Assembly: GCA_050740975.1 (NCBI GenBank)
Contig: JBOIEE010000168.1
Location: 1 to 7,091 of the forward strand
Reading direction: 5' to 3'
Length of the DNA: 7,091 nt
Origin: JBOHHR01 sp050740975
Lineage (GTDB): Bacteria > Pseudomonadota > Gammaproteobacteria > JBOHHR01
Shown: piece by piece, positions 1 through 5,890 of the stretch
Numbering within the stretch: position 1 is the first letter of the stretch
How the letters are laid out: each line of letters opens with the position of its first letter
Notes under the pieces: generated by a model
What the model was told of the DNA's origin: nothing
The model's input: only the letters and a program-made list of their open reading frames with translations
Database searches by the model: none
Program-made: the position numbers and the translations under genes

Positions 1-774
1 GATCGTCATTTCGGTCATCGGAAGAGAGGCGGCATTTCGAGCCATCTCGCGGCAGATGCTGAGATCCTTGTGATGCAGGCTGACCTTGAACCCGGGAGAA
101 AATCGCCCCTGCAGCATGCTCTTGCCCCGATGTTCTAGAAACCAATTAGCGGCGGCGCCGCTGCCGACCACATCGAGCACCTTGTCCATCGCTAAGCCCA
201 TGGCCTGGCCAAAAGCCAAGGCTTCGGTCACTGCCTGATTGATCCCGGCCGCCATGATCTGATTGACCGCCTTAGTGGCCTGGCCGCTGCCACTGGGGCC
301 CATGTGGACGATGCGCCGGGCGATAGCCGCCAACGCCGGCCGGACGCGCTCTAAGGCCTCTGCGTTGCCGCCGACCATCATCGCCAGGGTCCCTTGGCGC
401 GCCCCTTCCACCCCGCCGGAGACCGGGCAATCGAGGAATTCAACACCCCGCGCGCCGAGTTGGGTAGCGAGCTCGCACGCCGTGACGGCGCTGACGGTGG
501 AAGTATCTACGACGACGGTACCCGCCGCTAATCCCGGCCGCATGGCCGATATCGCTTGTTTCACATCAGCATCTCGCGACACGCAAATGATGATCAGTGC
601 GCAACACCGGGCTAATTCCTCGGGCGTAGCGGCAACGCGGATCCCCTCCTGAGCCGCAAAGGGCTCAGCGCGGCTTGGGGTGCGATTCCACACGGCGGCC
701 AGAAATCCCTGCCGATGTAGGTTCCAAGCCATGCCGGCACCCATGGCTCCCAGTCCGAGGACCCCTGTTTTCAC
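1..774 (-). CDS. NAD(P)-dependent beta-hydroxyacid dehydrogenase (3-hydroxyisobutyrate dehydrogenase / 2-hydroxy-3-oxopropionate reductase family), 3' end cut by the window
   Basis: I translated this from the reverse strand: 258 codons from a GTG start, open to the left edge, against a usual family length of about 290, so roughly the last 30 residues are missing. The N-terminal Rossmann motif GLGAMG is at residues 7-12. The family signature DCPVSGG is at 115-121, followed by GTLAMMVGG at 128-136. The conserved catalytic lysine is K168 in ATKAVNQ, with its partner N171, and the second conserved lysine is in HHKDL near 236. WNRT at 29-32, with arginine rather than an acidic residue after the second strand, suggests preference for NADP(H), by inference. 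Known members reversibly oxidise short beta-hydroxyacids (3-hydroxyisobutyrate, D-glycerate/tartronate semialdehyde) or reduce glyoxylate and succinic semialdehyde in the cytoplasm. The exact substrate cannot be read here. A GAGAGGT ribosome site at 781-787 supports the GTG start, and the gene lies 17 bases downstream of the M20 peptidase gene, probably in one operon. Confidence 0.93.
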   Translation of the reverse strand, partial: MKTGVLGLGAMGAGMAWNLHRQGFLAAVWNRTPSRAEPFAAQEGIRVAATPEELARCCALIIICVSRDADVKQAISAMRPGLAAGTVVVDTSTVSAVTACELATQLGARGVEFLDCPVSGGVEGARQGTLAMMVGGNAEALERVRPALAAIARRIVHMGPSGSGQATKAVNQIMAAGINQAVTEALAFGQAMGLAMDKVLDVVGSGAAANWFLEHRGKSMLQGRFSPGFKVSLHHKDLSICREMARNAASLPMTEMTI

Positions 775-780
775 GGTCGC

Positions 781-787
781 ACCTCTC
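781..787 (-). promoter_or_regulatory. ribosome binding site deciding the GTG start of the dehydrogenase
   Basis: On the minus strand the sequence GAGAGGT lies 6 bases before the GTG at 774. No ATG gives the complete GxGxxG motif, because the first ATG is inside that motif (residue 11). The purine-rich site therefore fixes GTG as the start. It sits in the 17-base gap after the peptidase stop codon, as expected for a translationally linked operon. Confidence 0.7.
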
Positions 788-791
788 ACGG

Positions 792-2222
792 TTATTTCTT
801 CTTGTGCCCAAAATGCTGCGCGATGACCTGCGCCACGCAACAGGTCAAGCGCTTGGCCATGGGAACGTGTAAAAACTCATTGGGGCCATGGGCATTGGAC
901 TGCGGCCCGAGCACGCCCGTAACGAGGAACTGCGCCTCGGGAAAACGCTGTCCCAGCATGGCCATAAACGGAATGGTGCCTCCTTCGCCCATGCAAACTG
1001 CGGGCTTTCCAAAGTAAGTGCGCGAGGCGCTGTCCATGGCGGCCGCCAACCAGGGTTCGAATTCCGGCGCATCCCAGCCCCAAGCGGCCCAATCCGGCGT
1101 GAACTCCACCCGCGCGCCATAGGGCGGGTCTTGCTCCAACAAGCCTTTGAGGGCTTGGGAAGCCGCATGGGCATCGCAGGTGGGGGGCAGGCGCAGCGAC
1201 AGCTTGACCTCTGTGCTCGGGCGTAGCACGTTCCCCGCATGCTCTGGCTTTGGCACACCGCCGATGCCGATGATGGACAACGCCGGGCGCCAAGTACGGT
1301 TTAATATCAGCTCGGTGCGTGCGCGGGTCACGGGCCCGGCGCCGCCGACAAACGGGAATTTGGCAAATACCCCGTCGCCCAGTACCTGGGCCGCGGCTTC
1401 GGCTTGCTGCACGCGCTGCGCGGGAATGGGGACCCAAAACTCTGGCGGCCGGATCGCTCCGGATCCCTCGTCTTCCAGGCGGCTCAAGAGCTGCCGCAGG
1501 ATGCGAAAGCTGGACGCCACAACGCCACTGGCGTCACCGGAGTGCACTCCTTCATCGAGGATCTGCGCGCTTAGGCGCCCCCCCACCAGTCCGCGCAATG
1601 AGGTCGTGCACCAGAGCTGCTCGTAGTTACCGCAACCGGAGTCCAGGCAAATTACCAAGCTGGGTCTACCGATGCGCTCGGCGAGCGCCTCGATGTGGAA
1701 GGGCAAATCGAAGCTTCCGCTCTCCTCACAGGCTTCGATGAGGACGACGCAACGGGCGTAGGGAACCTTAAGCCGCGCCAGAGTCGCGATTGCGGTGAGC
1801 GCTGCGAACATGGCGTATCCATCGTCCGCCGCCCCGCGTCCGTACAGCCTGTCCCCTTCCCTAACCGGCTCCCAGGGACCCAGTCCTACACGCCAGCCCG
1901 TCATCTCCGGTTGTTTGTCCAGGTGCCCATAGAGCAGAACACAATCCTCAGCGTCCTCGGTATCCCCGCTTCCCGGGGTCTCCATCAACAGCAATGGTGT
2001 CCGCTCGGGCAGCCGCTTAATCTCGACCTTAAGCCCCGGGATCGGTCGTTTGCGTGCCCAGCGTTCAAACTGCGCTACGGCGCGATCCATGTGCCCATGG
2101 ATTTGCCACTCGGGATCGAAGGAAGGCGATTTATTAGGGATGCGGATGTACGCGCTGAGCTCCGGGATGATCTCTTGGTCCCAGACTCGCTCTACGTCAC
2201 GGGTGATCTCAGCGTGTTCCAT
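792..2222 (-). CDS. M20-family dinuclear zinc metallopeptidase, carnosinase/CNDP-like dipeptidase
   Basis: This 476-residue protein has the full metal-site set of the M20 family in the order of the cytosolic dipeptidase (CNDP) branch. H100 with catalytic-support D102 is in YGHLDKQPE. The bridging D133 is in YGRGAADDG. The catalytic base E166 and metal ligand E167 are in EACEESGS, D194 is in CLDSGCG, and the last histidine H445 is in NAHGPNE. H227 in GVHSGD lies where the dimer lid domain inserts (about 210-380), and GEGGT at 412-416 is the conserved substrate-carboxylate loop. Family members hydrolyse dipeptides or related amides in the cytoplasm. The precise substrate is not visible. The length matches the family and no catalytic residue is missing. 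It has no signal peptide. It is the first gene of a probable two-gene operon with the dehydrogenase. The start has no good ribosome site, and a TAAAAT box lies 6 bases upstream, so a leaderless mRNA is possible. Confidence 0.93.
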   Translation of the reverse strand: MEHAEITRDVERVWDQEIIPELSAYIRIPNKSPSFDPEWQIHGHMDRAVAQFERWARKRPIPGLKVEIKRLPERTPLLLMETPGSGDTEDAEDCVLLYGHLDKQPEMTGWRVGLGPWEPVREGDRLYGRGAADDGYAMFAALTAIATLARLKVPYARCVVLIEACEESGSFDLPFHIEALAERIGRPSLVICLDSGCGNYEQLWCTTSLRGLVGGRLSAQILDEGVHSGDASGVVASSFRILRQLLSRLEDEGSGAIRPPEFWVPIPAQRVQQAEAAAQVLGDGVFAKFPFVGGAGPVTRARTELILNRTWRPALSIIGIGGVPKPEHAGNVLRPSTEVKLSLRLPPTCDAHAASQALKGLLEQDPPYGARVEFTPDWAAWGWDAPEFEPWLAAAMDSASRTYFGKPAVCMGEGGTIPFMAMLGQRFPEAQFLVTGVLGPQSNAHGPNEFLHVPMAKRLTCCVAQVIAQHFGHKKK

Positions 2223-2228
2223 AAACCG

Positions 2229-2234
2229 ATTTTA
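2229..2234 (-). promoter_or_regulatory. possible -10 box of the peptidase gene
   Basis: TAAAAT on the minus strand ends 6 bases before the peptidase ATG, so transcription would begin at or next to the start codon. No purine-rich ribosome site lies in front of that ATG, which agrees with a leaderless start. I find no good -35 box 16-18 bases upstream, so the call is weak. The same bases are the centre of an inverted repeat, GATT-TT-AATC (2228-2237). Confidence 0.25.
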
Positions 2235-2360
2235 ATCAAAAACCACTGGGCACACACATTAGGTAACCCGGCTGACCCCTGCCCGGCGACGTGCCATGGA
2301 CGGGCCGAGCAAAAAGCGTGAGCGTTGACAGTTGGCTCGGCCGTACTGCATCCCTCACCT

Positions 2361-2376
2361 CGGCTGCGGGCAGCCG
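2361..2376. repeat. GC-rich hairpin, 6-bp perfect stem and 4-base loop
   Basis: CGGCTG and CAGCCG pair perfectly around the loop CGGG. The stem lies about 174 bases upstream of gmd, possibly in its leader. No run of T follows on either strand, so it is not a standard intrinsic terminator. It may be a chance hairpin in GC-rich DNA. Confidence 0.4.
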
Positions 2377-2501
2377 GCGCAAGAACGGCCAGAAATCGCC
2401 AACGTTGCGCTTGGAAGGGAAAACCCCCTAAGATGGCGTCGTTAGAGAAAGCGTGGTCGACAGGGCGCAGATCCTGAACCCGCATGGCGGACGCTACCCT
2501 C

Positions 2502-2522
2502 AGCTCAATTGAACTAAGCTTA
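2502..2522. promoter_or_regulatory. overlapping palindromes upstream of gmd, possible operator
   Basis: AGCTCAATTGAACT (2502-2515) is palindromic in 12 of 14 positions (core TCAATTGA, perfect), and TAAGCTTA (2515-2522) is a perfect 8-bp palindrome touching it. Together they make a locally AT-rich island 28-48 bases before the gmd ATG, where a promoter or repressor site would be expected. I recognise no specific regulator consensus. Confidence 0.25.
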
Positions 2523-2536
2523 AGGCGAAAGTAGCC

Positions 2537-2542
2537 AAGGGA
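2537..2542 (+). promoter_or_regulatory. ribosome binding site of gmd
   Basis: AAGGGA lies 7 bases before the ATG at 2550. This confirms the start, which also begins exactly at the conserved N-terminal Rossmann strand of the protein. Confidence 0.7.
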
Positions 2543-2549
2543 ACCATCG

Positions 2550-3707
2550 ATGAAGACAGCGCTTATCACCGGAATCACCGGGCAGGATGGTGCGTATCTC
2601 GCCGAATTTCTGCTCAACAAAGGCTATGAGGTCCATGGCATCAAACGCCGTTCTTCGATCTTCAATACCGAGCGCATCGATCATTTATACAAAGATACCC
2701 TGGAAGAAGAATCGCGCTTCTTTCTGCATTATGGGGACATGACCGACTCCACCAATCTGATCCAGGTCATACAAAAGGTACGGCCCGATGAGCTTTACAA
2801 CCTAGCCGCGCAGAGCCACGTGGCGGTCTCTTTTGAGACCCCGGAGTACACCGCTAATGCCGATGCCCTGGGCGCATTACGCCTGCTGGAGGCGATCCGA
2901 GTCCTGGGCCTTAAACACAAGACCCGCTTTTACCAGGCCTCCACCTCGGAGCAGTTCGGCAAGGTGCAAGAGAGCCCCCAACGGGAAACGACTCCCTTCT
3001 ACCCCCGCTCGCCTTATGGCGTGGCTAAGATCTACGCCTACTGGATCACGGTCAACTATCGCGAAGCATACGGACTGTTCGCCTGCAACGGTATTCTGTT
3101 CAACCACGAATCTCCGTTGCGAGGCGAAACCTTCGTCACCCGCAAAATCACGCGCGGTCTTGCTCGGATCGTGTTGGGGATGCAGAAACGGTTGCACCTT
3201 GGAAATCTCGACGCCAAGCGGGACTGGGGGCACGCGCGGGATTATGTGGAGATGCAATGGCTGATGCTGCAACAGGACCAACCAGAGGATTACTGCATTG
3301 CCACTGGCAAGCAATACTCGGTGCGGCGCTTCGTCGATGCCGCGGCCAAGGAGCTTGGACTAACGCTCGCTTGGGAAGGAGGCGGTCAGGATGAAAAAGG
3401 GGTAGTAGCCGAGGTCGACCATTTGACTTTGCGCGAAAAGCTCAGTGCTAGCGGAAATACCCGTGCGCCAGCGACGCCGGGTGTGGGTGATGTCTTGGTC
3501 GTGGTCGATGCGCGCTATTTTCGGCCCACCGAAGTTGATACGCTGATCGGAGACGCTACCAAAGCACGGGAAAAGCTTGGGTGGCGGCCGCGGGTGAGCT
3601 TCGAAACCATGGTGCGGGAAATGGTCGATTGCGATCTGGTGCAGGCTCAGCGTGATCTCTTGTGTAAGAATGAAGGGTTCAAGACCTATGGGTACGCTTC
3701 CGAATGA
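2550..3707 (+). CDS. gmd: GDP-mannose 4,6-dehydratase
   Basis: The protein has 385 residues and belongs to the extended short-chain dehydrogenase family. It converts GDP-D-mannose to GDP-4-keto-6-deoxy-D-mannose in the cytoplasm, using tightly bound NADP. The cofactor loop TGITGQDG is at residues 7-14, KRRSS at 32-36 is the NADP phosphate-binding arginine region, and YGDMTD is at 61-66. The active-site residues T132 and E134 are in STSEQFG, with Y156 and K160 in the YxxxK pair of SPYGVAK. NHESPLRGETFVTRKI at 185-200 and the GDP-binding end YFRPTEVDTL at 323-332 are also typical. The protein is about 10-15 residues longer than the common bacterial form because of an extra stretch around residues 290-310 (LREKLSASGN and following), just before the strand ending in VVVDARYFRP. 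All catalytic residues are intact. fcl follows after 37 bases on the same strand, giving the complete GDP-fucose pathway. Confidence 0.97.
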   Translation: MKTALITGITGQDGAYLAEFLLNKGYEVHGIKRRSSIFNTERIDHLYKDTLEEESRFFLHYGDMTDSTNLIQVIQKVRPDELYNLAAQSHVAVSFETPEYTANADALGALRLLEAIRVLGLKHKTRFYQASTSEQFGKVQESPQRETTPFYPRSPYGVAKIYAYWITVNYREAYGLFACNGILFNHESPLRGETFVTRKITRGLARIVLGMQKRLHLGNLDAKRDWGHARDYVEMQWLMLQQDQPEDYCIATGKQYSVRRFVDAAAKELGLTLAWEGGGQDEKGVVAEVDHLTLREKLSASGNTRAPATPGVGDVLVVVDARYFRPTEVDTLIGDATKAREKLGWRPRVSFETMVREMVDCDLVQAQRDLLCKNEGFKTYGYASE

Positions 3708-3744
3708 ACACCGGCCCTGGAATGCGGCCCGAAGTCTTTAAGAG

Positions 3745-4791
3745 ATGACCCTAAACCAGGACCCGTTTATACGCCCATCGGCAAGGATCTACGTTGCGGG
3801 TCATGGTGGACTGGTAGGATCTGCACTTGTGCGCCGGCTGCAACAAGAGAGCCACCAGGCCAATCTAGTTACCCGGCCGCGGGCCGATCTCGATCTGCGC
3901 GATCAGGAACGGGTAAGAGCATTCTTTGAAGCCGAGCGACCGGAGATCGTAGTTTTGGCGGCGGCCAAGGTAGGTGGGATCTGGGCGAACGCGAGCAAAC
4001 CGGCGGAGTTCATACAACAAAACCTCGCCATTCAAAACAATGTCATCCACGAAGCCTGGCGCAGCGGTGTTAAGCGCCTATTGTTTCTGGGCTCCTCGTG
4101 TATCTATCCGCGCGAATGTCCGCAGCCGATTAAGGAAGAGCATTTGCTCACGGGTCCCCTGGAGGGGACGAATCGGCCGTACGCATTGGCGAAGATCGCG
4201 GGAATAGAGATGTGCTGGGCCTATAACCGGCAATACGGAACGCGGTTTTACTCTGTTATGCCGACCAATCTCTATGGCCCCGGCGATAATTTCGACCTAG
4301 AAAGCTCACATGTGATCCCTGCGATGCTGAGAAAGTTCCATGAAGCCAAGTCTGGTGGCAAAGCGCGCCGGCAGGTTGTGCTGTGGGGCAGCGGGACGCC
4401 ACGGCGCGAGTTCCTGCACGTCGACGATATAGCCGACGCCTGCGTATTCCTCATGAACTTGCCGGATGGGAAACTGGACCAGGTATTTAATGCTGAGGAA
4501 CGATCCGGTCTGAGCACCCCGAGTCGTGCCCCATTGCTTAATGTGGGCTGCGGCGAGGACATTACCATCCGTGAGCTGGCCGATTTAATCAAAGAGACGG
4601 TACGCTATGAGGGCGAGATCGCGTGGGATCGGAGTAAGCCTGACGGCACCCCGCGCAAGCTTCTCGACGTGACGCGGCTTTTAGCCACCGGCTGGTCCCC
4701 TAAGATAACGCTGCGGGAAGGGCTCGCTGATACTTACCGATGGTATGTGCGAACACCATGGTCTTGTCCGCCTTCTGCTCCGCGCCGGTGA
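3745..4791 (+). CDS. fcl: GDP-L-fucose synthase (GDP-4-keto-6-deoxymannose 3,5-epimerase/4-reductase)
   Basis: This 348-residue protein epimerises C3 and C5 of the Gmd product and then reduces C4 with NADPH to give GDP-L-fucose. The Rossmann loop AGHGGLVGSA is at residues 18-27. AAAKVGGIWANASKPAEFI at 72-90 is a family hallmark. The catalytic S117 and C119 are in GSSCIYP, Y146 and K150 are in RPYALAK, and H189 is in SSHVIPAM. PTNLYGPGDNFD at 173-184 and REFLHVDDIADAC at 221-233 are also typical. Residues 1-12 are an N-terminal extension relative to short family members, and the ATG has only a poor ribosome site (AAGAG touching it), yet no better start exists before the first beta strand. A short extra loop lies near 251-262, also seen in my recollection of some homologues. 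The last 12 residues (from TPWSC) run past the normal family end and use unusual codons. It is probably co-transcribed with gmd. Confidence 0.96.
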   Translation: MTLNQDPFIRPSARIYVAGHGGLVGSALVRRLQQESHQANLVTRPRADLDLRDQERVRAFFEAERPEIVVLAAAKVGGIWANASKPAEFIQQNLAIQNNVIHEAWRSGVKRLLFLGSSCIYPRECPQPIKEEHLLTGPLEGTNRPYALAKIAGIEMCWAYNRQYGTRFYSVMPTNLYGPGDNFDLESSHVIPAMLRKFHEAKSGGKARRQVVLWGSGTPRREFLHVDDIADACVFLMNLPDGKLDQVFNAEERSGLSTPSRAPLLNVGCGEDITIRELADLIKETVRYEGEIAWDRSKPDGTPRKLLDVTRLLATGWSPKITLREGLADTYRWYVRTPWSCPPSAPRR

Positions 4792-4907
4792 GTTCGGCCA
4801 AGCTGTCCTTGAAAGTATCGGCGGACGGAAGTTTTCCATTTCTTGTGAGTGGCCGGGAATATCGTTCAGCTCCGACCTGACAGGCCGCGTGGTTGCTTTT
4901 CTCGCTG
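4792..4907. other. convergent gap between fcl and the TPR gene, no clear terminator
   Basis: The two genes converge here, so transcription should end in both directions, but I find no stem followed by a T run. The best pairing is the 7-bp inverted repeat GTCCGCC (4766-4772) with GGCGGAC (4820-4826), separated by 47 bases and starting inside fcl. Read on the minus strand, about 4735-4845 gives an unusually protein-like stretch, described as a finding. Confidence 0.4.
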
Positions 4908-5765
4908 CTATTTGCAAAGCCCGTGGAACCAATCCAGCGTGCGAGCGCCCCCAAGATCGGGGTCGCTTTCCATGTGCGCTCGGGATGGTAGCGTATGGTT
5001 GGCGCGCGCCAGCTCCAGATACTCTCGGCATCGTTCCTGATCGCCGCGCAGGCTGTAGATACAGGCGAGATTATAGGAACCGATGGCGCGGTGGTGTTTT
5101 TCCGCTTCCAGAAACTTCTCCTCTGCTTCCTGATGCCGTGCATCCCTTTCCGGCCCGGTCATCCGGCGAGCGCGCTCCATAAGCGCTACGCCCCAGTCGT
5201 TTAATATTTGGGCTCCGTCAGGTTTGATCCGCGCCGCAGCTGAATATTTCAAACCAGCCGCTTGCAACACCCCGTCCGCTTCAGGCCCTGGCCTCGAAAG
5301 CGCTTGTTGATACAGGGCCAAGCCCCACCCATGCAAGGGCTGGTGATCCTGCGCGTTCCGGGTCAGCGCTTGGGCGAACTTTTCGTAGGCGGATTGATAG
5401 CGTTCATCGGAATCCTTCATGGTTCCGCGAGCGGCTTGTTGCGCAAGCGCCATTCCCCAGTGGTACAAGGTCGTTCCGTCGTTGGGGTCGATGTCGTGCG
5501 CCAGCGCGAGTTTTTCACAGGCTTGCTTTAGGAGGTTCCCCTGTTCCTTTCCCGATTTGGTTTGTGCCGCAAAGTACAAGGCGCGTCCCCAGTTTTTCGC
5601 GGCTTCATACAAGCGGTTGTTACCAGCCAGAGCGGAAGCATAGCGTTGATAGGCGGACTGGAAGTATCGCTCCGCTTCGGGACCCGCGCGGCGGCGGGCC
5701 GTCTCTGTGTGTTGATTTCCCATAGCCAGGTGTGCCCTCGCTAAGAGCTGAGTGAGTTTTCCCAT
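4908..5765 (-). CDS. tetratricopeptide-like repeat protein
   Basis: With the start chosen here the protein has 285 residues and is almost entirely helical repeats. A landmark aromatic-Gly/Asn position recurs every 44 residues: W59, W103, W147 and W191, each in a motif like NWGRAL, HWGMAL, GWGLAL or NDWGVAL. It recurs once more 40 residues on at Y231 (SYNLAC), and a degenerate first copy lies around M15 (HLAMGN). Long TPR units with an extended loop explain the spacing. The C-terminal part, SYNLACIYSLRGD then LPSRAHMESDPDLGG and DWFHGL, matches the usual closing segment of TPR proteins. It has no signal peptide or membrane segment, so it is probably a cytoplasmic scaffold that binds partner proteins; no enzyme domain is present. 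The frame is open upstream to 5939 and would overlap the preceding gene. I prefer the ATG at 5765 because GAGG lies 8 bases before it and the repeats begin right after it. The partner is unknown; the neighbouring membrane protein is a candidate. Confidence 0.85.
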   Translation of the reverse strand: MGKLTQLLARAHLAMGNQHTETARRRAGPEAERYFQSAYQRYASALAGNNRLYEAAKNWGRALYFAAQTKSGKEQGNLLKQACEKLALAHDIDPNDGTTLYHWGMALAQQAARGTMKDSDERYQSAYEKFAQALTRNAQDHQPLHGWGLALYQQALSRPGPEADGVLQAAGLKYSAAARIKPDGAQILNDWGVALMERARRMTGPERDARHQEAEEKFLEAEKHHRAIGSYNLACIYSLRGDQERCREYLELARANHTLPSRAHMESDPDLGGARTLDWFHGLCK

Positions 5766-5773
5766 TGGCATTA

Positions 5774-5777
5774 CCTC
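5774..5777 (-). promoter_or_regulatory. ribosome binding site choosing the ATG at 5765 of the TPR gene
   Basis: GAGG on the minus strand lies 8 bases before the ATG at 5765 but only 2 bases before the ATG at 5771. It therefore favours the shorter protein beginning MGKLTQLL. It also argues against the long upstream extension to 5939, whose extra 58 residues have no repeat character. Confidence 0.6.
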
Positions 5778-5812
5778 GTGTAAATTCAGAAAAAATGGTT
5801 GCCTTAATTCTC

Positions 5813-5830
5813 CGCAAGCACGTGCTTCCG
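5813..5830. promoter_or_regulatory. palindrome upstream of the TPR gene (arm 1)
   Basis: AAGCACGTGCTT (5816-5827) is a perfect 12-bp palindrome. Beyond one mismatched pair the symmetry continues for two more pairs, to 5813 and 5830. It lies 48-65 bases before the TPR start codon and 7 bases from a second palindrome. It could be an operator for a dimeric regulator, or an RNA hairpin in the leader. No T run follows closely enough for a standard terminator. Confidence 0.4.
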
Positions 5831-5836
5831 CCCCAA

Positions 5837-5850
5837 AGCGGTTAACCGCT
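5837..5850. promoter_or_regulatory. palindrome upstream of the TPR gene (arm 2)
   Basis: AGCGGTTAACCGCT is a perfect 14-bp palindrome with a GTTAAC centre, in the 125-base gap between the membrane protein gene and the TPR gene. Its centre is about 22 bases, or two helical turns, from the centre of the neighbouring palindrome (5821.5 to 5843.5). That spacing would place two bound dimers on the same face of the DNA. I recognise no named regulator consensus. Confidence 0.4.
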
Positions 5851-5890
5851 GGTTCCGTCCGGACACCAAGCCCGAACAACCCCGCGACAG

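Larger units (their letters stand above)
2223..2549. other. divergent intergenic region, 327 bases, no convincing gene
   Basis: This stretch separates the minus-strand peptidase gene from the plus-strand gmd gene and should hold both promoters. Open frames crossing it on either strand give low-complexity, unrecognisable translations, and I reject them. It holds a GC-rich hairpin (2361-2376), a near-palindrome (2502-2515) overlapping by one base a TAAGCTTA palindrome (2515-2522), and a possible promoter box for the peptidase (2229-2234). A perfect TTGACA at 2325-2330 on the plus strand has no acceptable -10 at normal spacing. Confidence 0.7.

Noticed and set aside
263..652. Plus-strand open frame of 129 codons opposite the dehydrogenase
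   Set aside because: The opposite strand encodes a clear dehydrogenase with catalytic motifs. The plus frame is an Ala/Arg/Ser/Thr-rich shadow.
2325..2330. Perfect TTGACA -35 box on the plus strand upstream of gmd
   Set aside because: No hexamer resembling TATAAT lies 15-19 bases downstream (the region reads ctgcatccct), and the box is about 220 bases from gmd.
2192..2620. Minus-strand open frame of 142 codons across the gmd promoter region
   Set aside because: It overlaps the starts of both the peptidase and gmd genes, has no recognisable motif, and its composition looks like an antisense shadow.
4766..4826. 7-bp inverted repeat as a fcl terminator
   Set aside because: The loop is 47 bases, the stem begins inside the coding sequence, and no T run follows.
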